Source: Mucilaginibacter xinganensis | GTDB taxonomy: Bacteria; Bacteroidota; Bacteroidia; Sphingobacteriales; Sphingobacteriaceae | Assembly: GCA_026225055.1 (NCBI GenBank) | Contig: JAMFSA010000226.1 | Coordinates: 1 to 64,000 of the forward strand | Reading direction: 5' to 3' | Length of the DNA stretch: 64,000 nucleotides | Shown here: positions 15,658-24,443 of the stretch, piece by piece | How the letters are laid out: each line of letters opens with the position of its first letter | Position numbering within the stretch: the stretch's first letter is position 1 | Notes under the pieces: model-generated | The model's database searches: none | What the model was told of the DNA's origin: nothing | Seen by the model: the letters and a program-made list of their open reading frames with translations, nothing else | Program-made: the position numbers and the translations under genes

Positions 15658-17541
15658 TTATATCAAATTTACGCTTCTATTTACAAACTCGGTAAGTTCA
15701 GCACCTTTTAATAAACCTTGTGAAAGCAGGGCCAGGTCAAATGCTTGTTTGGCCAGTTGTGCCTGTACCTCTTCGTTTTCATCACCCAAAATACGGCTGA
15801 TGAGTTTGTGGTTGCCATTAACAACTACTTTGTAGTTATCAGGCATATTGCCATAAAAGCCCATGCCGCCACCCATTGCAGCCATGTCTTTCATGCGGCG
15901 CATAAACTCGTCCATGGTTACAGTAACCGGTAATTCATCAGGGTTAAGGCTTTCCAGTTCAACCTTAAAAGCAGGTTTATTAATGGCCTTATCAAAAATT
16001 GATTTCACTTTGGTAACCTGCTCTTCAGTTAACACACTTTCAGGCGCCTCACCTTTGTTTATCAGCTTATCGGCAACATCGGCATCAACACGTTTTAATG
16101 ATGTTTTTTCCAATTTGCTCTCCAACTGACTGATGAAATGATTATCGATAGGTGTATCCATCAACAATACATCATAACCTTTTTTGTTAGCCGATTGGAT
16201 AAACGCATCCTGTTTTGAAGGATCGTTAGTGTAGATATAAACCAAACGATCGTCCTTATCAGTTTGTACAGGGGCAACTTTCTCCTTGTATTCTTCTAAA
16301 GTGTAGTTCTCTTTTGTGGTGCTGGTCAGTAACACAAAGTCTTTGGCTTTATCATAAAACTTCTCTTCGGTTATCATGCCGTATTTTACAAAAACACCAA
16401 TGTCGCTCCATTTTTGTTCGTAAGCTGTACGGTCGTTTTTGAAAAGCTCAGCCAGTTTATCAGCCACTTTTTTGGTGATATAGCTGTTGATCTTTTTAAC
16501 ATTGCTATCAGCCTGTAAAAAGCTGCGGGATACATTCAGCGGGATATCCGGTGAATCAATAACACCGTGCAACAGCATCAGGAATTCAGGCACAATATCT
16601 TTTACCTCGTCGGTAATAAATACCTGGCGTGAGAAAAGTTTGATCTTGTTTTTTTGTACTTCGAAATCGTTCTTCAGCTTAGGGAAGTAAAGCACACCTG
16701 TTAAATTGAACGGATAATCCACATTCAGGTGGATCCAGAACAGTGGCTCTTCAGAGAACGGATAAAGTTCTTTGTAGAAATTCAGGTAGTCTTCATCTTT
16801 CAGTTCAGATGGCGCTTTTGTCCAGATAGGGTTGGTATCATTAATGATGTTATCAACCTCAACAGCAACATATTTTGGTTTGTCTTCTTCATCAACACCA
16901 TCTTCTTCCTGTTCGGTTTTTGTGCCGAATTTGATTGGTATAGGCAGGAATTTGCAATATTTATCTAATATCTCCTGTAAACGATGTTCGCTTAAAAACT
17001 CTTCACCTTCCTCATTAACATGGAGGGTTATTTCGGTGCCGCGTTCGGCTAAGGTACCTTCGCCAATTTCAAATTCAGTACTGCCATCGCATACCCAGTA
17101 AGCCGGCTCCGCGCCATCCTGGTAGCTCAGGGTTTGTATTTCAACCCTGTCTGCAACCATAAATGCTGAGTAGAAACCTAAACCAAAGCGACCGATGATC
17201 TCATTGGCATCTTTAGCTTCTTTAAATTTTTCCATAAACTCAGTAGCACCCGAAAATGCTATCTGGTTAATGTATTTTTTAATTTCGTCGGCTGTCATAC
17301 CCAAACCATTGTCGGATATGGTTATTGTCTTTTTGTCTGCATCAAAAGCAACCTCTACGCGCAGGTCGCCAAGTTCGCCATTGTATTGGCCCAATGAGGC
17401 AAGACGTTTAATTTTTTGTGTTGCATCTACCGCGTTTGATACCAGCTCGCGCAAAAATATCTCATGATCGGAGTATAAGAACTTTTTAATGATCGGGAAA
17501 ATGTTCTCGGTATGTATCGAAATCGTTCCTTTTTCTTGCAT
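15658..17541 (-). CDS. htpG: Molecular chaperone HtpG (Hsp90)
   Basis: 627-residue cytoplasmic Hsp90. The N-terminal GHKL ATPase domain has ELVSNAVDATQKI with the catalytic Glu/Asn region, ISDNGLGMT and GRFGLGFYSAF. A charged linker (about 215-230, EEDGVDEEDK) leads to the middle domain and the C-terminal dimerisation domain ending LTEFVNRSVNLI. Bacterial HtpG lacks the eukaryotic MEEVD tail, as here. The gene is monocistronic with its own terminator. The 296-bp upstream gap is AT-rich; I see no CIRCE element. Confidence 0.97.
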   Translation of the reverse strand: MQEKGTISIHTENIFPIIKKFLYSDHEIFLRELVSNAVDATQKIKRLASLGQYNGELGDLRVEVAFDADKKTITISDNGLGMTADEIKKYINQIAFSGATEFMEKFKEAKDANEIIGRFGLGFYSAFMVADRVEIQTLSYQDGAEPAYWVCDGSTEFEIGEGTLAERGTEITLHVNEEGEEFLSEHRLQEILDKYCKFLPIPIKFGTKTEQEEDGVDEEDKPKYVAVEVDNIINDTNPIWTKAPSELKDEDYLNFYKELYPFSEEPLFWIHLNVDYPFNLTGVLYFPKLKNDFEVQKNKIKLFSRQVFITDEVKDIVPEFLMLLHGVIDSPDIPLNVSRSFLQADSNVKKINSYITKKVADKLAELFKNDRTAYEQKWSDIGVFVKYGMITEEKFYDKAKDFVLLTSTTKENYTLEEYKEKVAPVQTDKDDRLVYIYTNDPSKQDAFIQSANKKGYDVLLMDTPIDNHFISQLESKLEKTSLKRVDADVADKLINKGEAPESVLTEEQVTKVKSIFDKAINKPAFKVELESLNPDELPVTVTMDEFMRRMKDMAAMGGGMGFYGNMPDNYKVVVNGNHKLISRILGDENEEVQAQLAKQAFDLALLSQGLLKGAELTEFVNRSVNLI

Positions 17542-17837
17542 AATATTTTCTTGTATTGTTTAATTAATGATTGTGCATGTACTATAACAATGCCTGTTCC
17601 AAAGGATATAAGGTTGTCAAATTGGCAGTGCCTTTAAGTTGAAAGTTTGTGTTGTAAAGTTTAAAGTAAATAAAGCAATAAGTTGTAAAAATTGCAGATA
17701 ATTAAAATAACAGATATCAACAAATAAATTTTTCTGAAAAAGTTAAAAATTAACTGTAGAGCTCAACGGTTAAACGCTGAACTGAATCTGTTCGCCATTA
17801 ACTAAAGCTTTAAATTGCTGGTAAATAATTAACCGAC

Positions 17838-18464
17838 ATGAAAAAGACCTTACTTACAATCACCATGTGCCTGTCATTTGCCGGAATGGCATTTGCACAG
17901 TTGGGCCCATCAGAGCCAGAGATAGCCTTTGGCGTTAAAGCGGGAGCAAATTTATCATACCTCCCGCAGAATGGAGTTTATAACAATACTAATAAAATGG
18001 GCTACCAGTTTGGCGTTTGGGGCAGGGTAGGCGGCGATGTTTTTGCTTTTCAGCCCGAGGTGTATTTAACCGATAAGAATGTTAAAATTACCGACAATAC
18101 CTTTACTCACACCACAAATAGTGCCAGCTTTACCAGTATTGATGTGCCCTTATTAGCCGTTGCAAAAGGTGAGGTTTTTGATTTAGCAGGCAGGATATAC
18201 ACCGGTCCGTTATTCTCGTTTGACCTCACCCGGAAGCAGGTTTATCCGTCAACAACAACAACTTTTACTGATGACGATTTTGTAAAACTGGACTATAAAA
18301 ATATAAACTATGCCTGGGTATTCGGTGTAGGCGCTGATTTTAACAGGGTGGGCGTAGACCTGCGTTATGAAGGTGGTCTTAATAAGATAGCTTACAGCAA
18401 CTATCAATACTCGCATACCCGCATGAGTTTGTTTGAGTTAAGCATATCATACCAGATACTTTAA
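17838..18464 (+). CDS. Outer membrane beta-barrel protein (PorT-like)
   Basis: 208 residues: a signal peptide (MKKTLLTITMCLSFAGMAFA), then alternating hydrophobic strands typical of a small eight-strand barrel. It begins GVKAGANLSYLPQ and ends in LFELSISYQIL, where an aromatic/hydrophobic final strand is the expected assembly signal. The PF13568-like pattern suggests an outer membrane protein of unknown role. Its stop overlaps the convergent FMN reductase stop by four bases, so no terminator separates them. Confidence 0.8.
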   Translation: MKKTLLTITMCLSFAGMAFAQLGPSEPEIAFGVKAGANLSYLPQNGVYNNTNKMGYQFGVWGRVGGDVFAFQPEVYLTDKNVKITDNTFTHTTNSASFTSIDVPLLAVAKGEVFDLAGRIYTGPLFSFDLTRKQVYPSTTTTFTDDDFVKLDYKNINYAWVFGVGADFNRVGVDLRYEGGLNKIAYSNYQYSHTRMSLFELSISYQIL

Positions 18465-18988
18465 AGTTGGGCCAATAAGTTATTAAATGCATTTTCCAGG
18501 CTTTCTTTTGTTGGTTTGTCAGTAACGTTACCTTCCGTATCCATTTTAGCGCGGATGAAGGGGATGAGCAGGATAGCTTCTTCAATAACATTTGCAGATA
18601 ATGCGCCGAGGGTAAGCAACAGTGACGCATGAGCGTTATTGCCCACAGATGAAGCTGTTATTAATGATACAGGTTTGTCAACCAGTGTACTGCTGGATAC
18701 GAGCCAATCTAAAGCGTTCTTTAACTGGCCAGGTACGCCGAATGCATATTCGGGAGTGCAGATGATTACAGCATCGGCCTGGTTTATCAAATTTCTTAAT
18801 TCTGTTACAGCTTCTGGTGGGGTTTCATCATCCAATCCGGGATCAAATGGTGGTATTTGCCCTAAATTATTGTAGATGGTATAAGTGACATCGGCAGGCA
18901 CAATAGCACTTAGAAATTTAAGGATATTATGATTTGATGAGCCGCTGCGAAGGCTACCGGATATGGAGAAAATGGTTTTTTTCATCAT
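18461..18988 (-). CDS. NAD(P)H-dependent FMN reductase
   Basis: 175-residue flavodoxin-fold protein. The FMN phosphate loop is SGSLRSGSSNHNIL (10-23) and the second flavin contact is CTPEYAFGVPGQLKNALDWL (77-96), with the GVPGxLKNALDW signature of the NADPH-dependent FMN reductase family. It would reduce FMN, quinones or related acceptors in the cytoplasm. The start could be the first or second of two adjacent ATG codons (18988 or 18985). The 3' end overlaps the beta-barrel gene on the other strand. Confidence 0.88.
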   Translation of the reverse strand: MMKKTIFSISGSLRSGSSNHNILKFLSAIVPADVTYTIYNNLGQIPPFDPGLDDETPPEAVTELRNLINQADAVIICTPEYAFGVPGQLKNALDWLVSSSTLVDKPVSLITASSVGNNAHASLLLTLGALSANVIEEAILLIPFIRAKMDTEGNVTDKPTKESLENAFNNLLAQL

Positions 18989-19080
18989 TACAAAAGTATA
19001 ATCTGCGGAAGTAAATCAATAACCAAACAGTGCAGCTAAAGTCAAATTTTACTTTATTCATACTATAATCCTACCGCCCG

Positions 19081-19135
19081 TTCAAGCGTTCACGCTTGAA
19101 TGAAAAAGACTTTTAGCGTCCACGCTAAAAGTCTT
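19081..19135. repeat. Two adjacent perfect palindromes
   Basis: 19081-19100 is a perfect hairpin with 9-bp arms (TTCAAGCGT / ACGCTTGAA). 19106-19135 is a perfect hairpin with 14-bp arms (AAGACTTTTAGCGT / ACGCTAAAAGTCTT) and a two-base loop. They lie in the gap between the kinase gene's 3' end and the FMN reductase's 5' end. With no long T-run they look more like a REP pair than a classical terminator. Confidence 0.85.
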
Positions 19136-19212
19136 ATAAAATCGTCCTCTGTTTTAGTGTAAAGTAAGCGAGGATGCTTGAATGGGCGAAAATGAGCATT
19201 TTATGGAGGTTT

Positions 19213-20577
19213 CTATTGCCCCTGCAAACTAAACTGCATCACAAAAGCCGAGCCTATACCTTCTGTTGATTGCACCTGGATATTACCCTTGTGGAGCAGC
19301 ATGATCTGCTTACAAAGGCTCAGCCCGATACCGCTGCCCGTTTTGCGTGTACTGAAGAATGGGATGAAGATCTTATCCAGCAATTCAGGCGGCATGCCGA
19401 GGCCATTGTCGGACACTTTAACCAGTGTTTTGTTGTTGCTTTGCATTTCAGCGGATAGGATGATGCGCGGTTCTTCCCTGTCTTTCACCGCTTCAATGGC
19501 ATTTACTAACAGGTTGATGAGCACCTGTTCAATCAGGTTGATATCCGCCTCAATAGCAAGTGCGGGGTCGCGGAGGATGATCTCCAGTTCGATGTTCTTT
19601 TTCTCCAAAGTAGGGCGCATCAAATTGCTCAGGTTCTCAAACAGGTTGCGTACCAGTATTTTGGTAAGATCGAGTTTGGTGATCTTGTTGAGGCTCCGGT
19701 AGCTTTCAGTAAATTTAAGCAGACCCTCGCTGCGGCGCTTTATGGTATCAATGCCTAATTCCAGATCTTCAAGCTCACTGCTTACCGGGCTGTTGGCAAT
19801 TTCGGGGCTTTTCAGGCGGTTCTTCAAGGTATCGGCCAATGAAGATATGGGCGCTACTGAGTTCATGATCTCATGCGTCATCACGTTCAGCAGCTTTTGC
19901 CAGGCTTTTGATTCCGTTTCGTCCAGTGCTTCACTTACGTTTTGGAAGGCCACCAACTTCGAAAGTTTTTCATCACTGCGGAGAATACTGGCAGTTACCA
20001 GTATCTTAACCAGTTGCTGGTTGCGGGTCATGGTTACTATCTTACTATCGCCGGGTTTAAGGGCGATTACTTCCTTGTACAGATCCGGTTCGCGTTTTTC
20101 AAGTGAGTGGATCGTTTTCAGATACGGCACGCCTATTAGCTGTTTAAAAGCCTCGTTTATCCAGCCGGTATCGCCGGTTTCCAGTTCGTATGATAAGATG
20201 CCGGTATCAACAAGTTCTAATATTTTTTGCAGGTAATGATACTGCGTTTCCCGCTCGCGACTGATGAGTTTAAAGGTAGAATTGATCTCATTAAACCCTT
20301 TACGTAACGGCTTCAGCTCATTTGGTGCCTTGCGCACATCAAAATGGCGCGAAAAATCACGGTAGTGGATTGATTCCACAAACTGGCTCACCTCGTCCTG
20401 CGCTTTTTTCTGAAAACGGATCAGGTCGAGCGTTTCATAAATAAGCAGGGGCACGGTTACTGCCAGGTATAAATACCATGTCCTGTCCGCCACAATTATA
20501 AACGCGGTTACGGTTAATGTGAGGAACAGGAATAAAATGCGCAGCAAAAGCCGCCACTCATAACGGTTAAATATCAT
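19213..20577 (-). CDS. Sensor histidine kinase of the permease-array locus
   Basis: 454 residues. Two membrane segments (about 11-30 and 36-49) have almost no periplasmic loop, so the signal is probably sensed in or at the membrane. A HAMP-like or linker stretch and a PAS-like domain (about 110-215) follow. The phosphoacceptor is H235 in VMTHEIMNSVAP. The ATPase has an N box (NLLVNAIEA, about 356-364), DNGLGMP (390-396) and GSGIGLS (414-420). Its start overlaps the response regulator stop by 11 bases. Together they form a two-gene operon divergent from the adaptor, ATPase and permease genes and are the likely controllers of that locus. Confidence 0.93.
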   Translation of the reverse strand: MIFNRYEWRLLLRILFLFLTLTVTAFIIVADRTWYLYLAVTVPLLIYETLDLIRFQKKAQDEVSQFVESIHYRDFSRHFDVRKAPNELKPLRKGFNEINSTFKLISRERETQYHYLQKILELVDTGILSYELETGDTGWINEAFKQLIGVPYLKTIHSLEKREPDLYKEVIALKPGDSKIVTMTRNQQLVKILVTASILRSDEKLSKLVAFQNVSEALDETESKAWQKLLNVMTHEIMNSVAPISSLADTLKNRLKSPEIANSPVSSELEDLELGIDTIKRRSEGLLKFTESYRSLNKITKLDLTKILVRNLFENLSNLMRPTLEKKNIELEIILRDPALAIEADINLIEQVLINLLVNAIEAVKDREEPRIILSAEMQSNNKTLVKVSDNGLGMPPELLDKIFIPFFSTRKTGSGIGLSLCKQIMLLHKGNIQVQSTEGIGSAFVMQFSLQGQ

Positions 20578-21922
20578 ATTTGCTCAATCTGCGGTATAGT
20601 GCGGTACGTGTTAAGCCAAGCTCTTTGGCTGCCCGGGTAATATTGCCGTTGTGTTTTTCAATCACCTTTAAAATGGCGTTTTTTTCCATAATACTTAAAG
20701 GCACATTATCATTATCGGGAGCTGTATCTGCCGGGTTTTCCAGTATCGAAAATATCAAGTCATCGGCACGCATAATTTGGTCGTCAGCCATAATTACAGC
20801 CCGCTCAATGGTGTATTGCAGCTCCCGTACATTGCCCGGATAGTTATACATCCGGAGTTTTTGTAAAGCTGCAGGTTCAAATTCCATGGTGGGTTTCAGG
20901 TATTTGGTAGCGTAAATTTTTGCAAAGTGCTTGGCCAGTATAACAATATCCTCGCTGCGCCTGCGCAATGGTGGCATGTTAATTTCAACGGTATTAATAC
21001 GGTATATCAAATCCTTACGGAAACGGTTTTCATTAGCCAGTTCGCTCAGGGGCAGGTTGGTGGCACAAATCAGCCTGATATCAATATCAACAGCCTTATT
21101 GGTTCCCAGGCGCGTTACCTGCCTGTTTTGTAGTATGGTTAACAGTTTTGCCTGCTGCTGCAGGGTGATGTTCCCAATCTCATCTAAAAATAAAGTACCA
21201 CCCTGCGCGTCCTCAAAACGGCCGGTACGGTCCTCGCGTGCATCAGTAAAAGCGCCTTTTTTGTGGCCGAATAATTCACTCTCAAACAAAGTGTCAGTAA
21301 GGGCACCCACATCTACCTTAACAAATGGCTTATCAGCACGTAAGGAACGTTCATGAATGGCTTTTGCCATCAAATCCTTTCCGGTGCCGTTTTCGCCTAA
21401 TAGCAATATGTTAGCATCTGTAGGGGCAATTTTATTTACCTTATAAAAGATATCCTGCATCACATCCGATTCACCCAGAATTGATGTTTCGCCGGTTGAA
21501 CTTTTAACAGAAGTCTTTGCAGGTTTTGTACCTTCCTGTTTGTCAAGCAGGTCTTTTATGGTAGTTATCAGTTTCTCATTGTGCCATGGTTTCACCACAA
21601 AATCATCAGCGCCTTCTTTTAATGAGCGTACAGCCAGGTCAATATCGCCATAGGCGGTTATCATGATCACGCACACATTGGGCTTCCATTCCTTTATCTT
21701 TTTAAGCCAGTATAAACCCTCGTTGCCGGTGTTAATGGCACTGTTAAAGTTCATATCCAGCAAAACAAGGTCGACCTGGTGGCGCTGTAAAAGCCAGTTT
21801 AAATTTTCCGGGTTTTTCTCGGTGATCACTTCCTGCGCCTCGGTTTTAAGCAGCAGCTTAACCGCGGTAAGCACATCGGTATCATCATCAACAATTAAAA
21901 CGGTAGCTTTTTTAAGTATCAT
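20567..21922 (-). CDS. Sigma54-dependent response regulator (NtrC family)
   Basis: 451 residues with three domains. The receiver has acidic pocket VDDDTD (11-16), phosphoacceptor D56 in VLLDMNF and K111. The AAA+ domain has Walker A GENGTGKD (176-183), Walker B GGTLFLDEIG (241-250) and arginine-finger region RKDLIYRIN (302-310). The C-terminus is a Fis-type HTH (NITRAAKELGLTRTALYRRL, 427-446). The sigma54-contact loop reads GAFTDA (223-228) instead of GAFTGA; Bacteroidota regulators can differ here, and sigma54 contact is still likely. It would bind the four-copy operator upstream of the adaptor, P4, P9 and the second ATPase; that link is inference from adjacency and motif symmetry. Confidence 0.95.
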   Translation of the reverse strand: MILKKATVLIVDDDTDVLTAVKLLLKTEAQEVITEKNPENLNWLLQRHQVDLVLLDMNFNSAINTGNEGLYWLKKIKEWKPNVCVIMITAYGDIDLAVRSLKEGADDFVVKPWHNEKLITTIKDLLDKQEGTKPAKTSVKSSTGETSILGESDVMQDIFYKVNKIAPTDANILLLGENGTGKDLMAKAIHERSLRADKPFVKVDVGALTDTLFESELFGHKKGAFTDAREDRTGRFEDAQGGTLFLDEIGNITLQQQAKLLTILQNRQVTRLGTNKAVDIDIRLICATNLPLSELANENRFRKDLIYRINTVEINMPPLRRRSEDIVILAKHFAKIYATKYLKPTMEFEPAALQKLRMYNYPGNVRELQYTIERAVIMADDQIMRADDLIFSILENPADTAPDNDNVPLSIMEKNAILKVIEKHNGNITRAAKELGLTRTALYRRLSKYDI

Positions 21923-21927
21923 TTTTT

Positions 21928-22154
21928 GTTCATTAGTTCAAAGGTTCATTAGCTCATTGGTGCAGCATTTTTAATCACCAATTAGTATGCAAAATACTAA
22001 AGTATAATTAAATTAGACTATTACTTATACCTGAACTAATTATATATACACTTACAATTCTTATGCTAAATAAAGCAAAACAATGCTTGTTAACTATAAA
22101 ACATTAACTATGAACCTATAACCAATGAACTAATGAACCGGTGAGCTAATAAAC
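21928..22154. repeat. Octamer inverted repeat between regulator and adaptor genes
   Basis: The left arm at 21928-21961 and right arm at 22121-22154 are each 34 bp of tandem octamers (GTTCATTA variants) and pair with about five mismatches. Unlike the gaps inside the array, the arms are separated by 159 bp of AT-rich sequence in which I recognise nothing. The right arm stops 12 bp before the operator. Confidence 0.8.
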
Positions 22155-22166
22155 TATAAAAAACAC

Positions 22167-22205
22167 TGTATCATAACCGTACACTTGCTGTAACAGAAGC
22201 GTACG
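22167..22205 (+). promoter_or_regulatory. Operator copy 1, upstream of the adaptor gene
   Basis: TGTATCATAACC followed by GTAC (22179-22182), 18 bases, and GTAC (22201-22204). The inner flanks are also symmetric (CGTACACTT and AAGCGTACG) around a TGTAACA core. This is the most palindromic of the four copies. It lies about 53 bp upstream of the TGGCAT promoter element. Confidence 0.8.
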
Positions 22206-22253
22206 CTTTAATTTAATAATTAGCCTGTAATGTATTGAAAGACAGTGTTTTAA

Positions 22254-22273
22254 TTTGTGGCATATCTTTTTGT
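22254..22273 (+). promoter_or_regulatory. Putative promoter element of transcription unit 1
   Basis: TTTGTGGCATATC at 22254-22266 has the GG of a sigma54 -24 box (TGGCAT against TGGCAC). A TTTTTGT stretch follows with the -12 G one base too far away. The spacing and the missing GC make this a tentative promoter. The start codon is about 44 bp downstream. Confidence 0.45.
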
Positions 22274-22301
22274 AATCACTATGAAAATATAAATTATAAC
22301 A

Positions 22302-23564
22302 GTGGACAGAATTATAGAAAAAAAGAAGTGGAATAATAAACGGATAATGATAATTGCCGGTGTATCGGCGCTTGTTATATTCATAACTTTCGTTGTGGTA
22401 ACGGGTGTAGGTGGCAAAAGCAAATTAGATGTTGATACCGATCGTATTACTATTAGTGAAGTTACCAAAGGCCCTTTTCAGGAAACTATACCTGTTAACG
22501 GTGTTGTACAACCTATTACTACTATTTATTTAGATGCGGTTGAAGGCGGCCGTGTTGAAAAGCTTTATGTTGAAGATGGTACACAGATGAAAGCGGGTGA
22601 CCCGATTATGAAACTGTCCGACCTTGACCTTGAACTAAGCCTGGCTAACCAGCAAACTGCTGTATTTAACGTGCTTACGCAAATGCAGATTTCTCGCGAC
22701 CAGGCGCAGCAAAATACCATTGGTAAATTGCAGAACATGGCTGATGCTGATAACGCTTTCAGGGACGCAACACGTGTTTATAAACTGGATCAGAAACTTT
22801 ATGCACAAAAAGCGATCGGCTTACAGGAGTATCAGATAGCACAGAATACTTATGACTACGCTTTACGCAAAGAGAAACTGAATGCCCAGATCCTGAAACA
22901 GGATTCAACATCAGTAAAACAACAGGCGCAGCAGGCGCAGGAATCATATGCCAATATGAAAAGTACTTTAGACCTGATGAAACAAAAGGTTGGCGACCTG
23001 GTGGTAAAAGCCCCGGTTGATGGCCAGTTAAGTTCAATGGATTCAGAAGTTGGACAAAATATTACAAAAGGGGAACGTTTAGGAGAAATCGACGTCTTAT
23101 CTGGGTTTAAGGTAAGGGTTAATATTGATGAGCACTATATTTCACGTGTTTACAAAGGTTTAAAGGGGGATTTTCAGTTTGCTGATAAAACCTATAACCT
23201 GAAAATTAAGAAAGTATTTGACCAGGTAAAAGCCGGGACAGGACAATTTCAGGTAGATATGGAGTTTGTTGGCGAAGTGCCGCAAGGCATCAGGAATGGA
23301 CAGACTTTGCAAATAAGACTGGCATTGAGCGATGCAACGCAGGCTATATTATTGCCTAAAGGTGGTTTCTACCAGCAAACAGGCGGTAACTGGATATTTA
23401 AATTAAATGCCGATGGTAAAACCGCTTACAGGGCCGATATACAATTGAACAGGGCAAGCCCCGACTATTACGAAGTAATAAGCGGTTTGCATCCGGGGGA
23501 TAAGGTGATCACATCAAGCTATGATACTTATGGCGAGATGCAGGAACTGATATTAAATAAATAG
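22302..23564 (+). CDS. Periplasmic adaptor subunit (MacA/HlyD family)
   Basis: 420 residues that would bridge the inner membrane permease to a TolC-type channel. A basic N-terminus is followed by one membrane segment (about 16-36). The first half of the lipoyl-like barrel (VEGGRVEKLYVEDGTQMKAG, about 77-96) is followed by a long coiled-coil hairpin rich in Gln and Ala (about 105-220). The second half (VVKAPVDGQLSSMDSEVGQ) and beta-barrel and membrane-proximal domains then run to about 420. The start is GTG at 22302; the next in-frame ATG (22347) would remove the positive N-terminal segment. A four-codon ORF (ATG AAA ATA TAA) sits at 22281, just upstream. First gene of transcription unit 1. 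Confidence 0.9.
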   Translation: MDRIIEKKKWNNKRIMIIAGVSALVIFITFVVVTGVGGKSKLDVDTDRITISEVTKGPFQETIPVNGVVQPITTIYLDAVEGGRVEKLYVEDGTQMKAGDPIMKLSDLDLELSLANQQTAVFNVLTQMQISRDQAQQNTIGKLQNMADADNAFRDATRVYKLDQKLYAQKAIGLQEYQIAQNTYDYALRKEKLNAQILKQDSTSVKQQAQQAQESYANMKSTLDLMKQKVGDLVVKAPVDGQLSSMDSEVGQNITKGERLGEIDVLSGFKVRVNIDEHYISRVYKGLKGDFQFADKTYNLKIKKVFDQVKAGTGQFQVDMEFVGEVPQGIRNGQTLQIRLALSDATQAILLPKGGFYQQTGGNWIFKLNADGKTAYRADIQLNRASPDYYEVISGLHPGDKVITSSYDTYGEMQELILNK

Positions 23565-23624
23565 GATTAAACTAAACTATATAACGATTAATACCCTTCG
23601 CAGGGGAAACTTAAGTAAACTACG

Positions 23625-24302
23625 ATGATAAAAATTACCGATCTCGAAAAATTTTACCGCACCGAAGAGGTAGAAACCATTGCGCTAAATAAGCTATCGA
23701 TGGAAGTTGGAACAGGCGAGTTTGTTGCCATCATGGGTCCATCAGGCTGTGGAAAATCAACATTGCTGAATATTTTGGGAATGCTTGACGATCCGGATGA
23801 AGGCAGCTACATGTTCAACAGCATTGAGGTTGCACATTTCAATGAGCGTAAACGTGCCGATCTGCGCAAGCATAACATCGGTTTCGTATTCCAAAGCTTT
23901 AACCTTATTGATGAGCTTACCGTTTTTGAAAACGTTGAGCTGCCATTGATCTACACCGGTGTACCATCTGCAGAGCGTGTGAAAAGGGTTGAAGAGGTGT
24001 TGGACAAAATGCAGATCATGCACCGCCGCAATCACTATCCGCAGCAGTTATCGGGTGGTCAGCAACAGCGTGTGGCTATTGCCCGTGCCGTAGTTAACAA
24101 ACCAAAACTGATACTTGCGGATGAGCCCACCGGTAACCTGGACAGCAGCAACGGTAACGATGTAATGGAATTGCTGACTGATTTGAACGAACAGGGAACC
24201 ACTATAATAATGGTAACACACTCCGAGCATGATGCACGTTACAGCCACCGTATCATCCGCCTGCTTGATGGGCAAACGGTGATGGAAAACATCATGATCT
24301 GA
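23625..24302 (+). CDS. ABC transporter ATPase 1 (MacB/LolD type)
   Basis: 225-residue stand-alone nucleotide-binding domain. Walker A GPSGCGKST (38-46), Q-loop Q90 in FVFQSFNLIDELT, signature LSGGQQQR (142-149), Walker B LILADEP (162-168), D-loop GNLD (170-173) and switch histidine H199 in VTHSEH are all intact. The FNLIDELTVFENVELPLIY stretch is typical of the MacB/LolD/FtsE branch, which works with FtsX-type permeases. It lies 60 bp after the adaptor and 141 bp before P1. It is expected to energise P1-P3 and perhaps many of the other permeases in the locus. Confidence 0.95.
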   Translation: MIKITDLEKFYRTEEVETIALNKLSMEVGTGEFVAIMGPSGCGKSTLLNILGMLDDPDEGSYMFNSIEVAHFNERKRADLRKHNIGFVFQSFNLIDELTVFENVELPLIYTGVPSAERVKRVEEVLDKMQIMHRRNHYPQQLSGGQQQRVAIARAVVNKPKLILADEPTGNLDSSNGNDVMELLTDLNEQGTTIIMVTHSEHDARYSHRIIRLLDGQTVMENIMI

Positions 24303-24357
24303 GATAAAAATACTGATTTGGTAAGCAGTTTAATGTAGTTAATTAAATGTCTCCGGA

Positions 24358-24380
24358 GCCCCTCCCCGGATGGGAGGGGC
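24358..24380. repeat. GC-rich hairpin between ATPase 1 and P1
   Basis: Perfect 9-bp stem GCCCCTCCC / GGGAGGGGC with a five-base loop. It resembles GC-rich dispersed hairpins common in Bacteroidota genomes. It replaces the octamer inverted repeat found in the other gaps and could attenuate transcription into P1. Confidence 0.8.
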
Positions 24381-24443
24381 GTTTGGGAGAAAAGGCCGCC
24401 AATTGATCCATTAACGGTGTAGCGTAATAAGAAACTAATAAAA

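Noticed and set aside
17542..17837. CIRCE or another heat-shock operator upstream of htpG
   Set aside because: I looked for TTAGCACTC-N9-GAGTGCTAA and found no match. The region is AT-rich without a convincing inverted repeat.
22254..22273. A clean sigma54 promoter (TGGCAC-N5-TTGC) before the adaptor
   Set aside because: The GG box is present, but the -12 GC is absent and the nearest TTG is one base out of spacing. I report it only as a tentative promoter.
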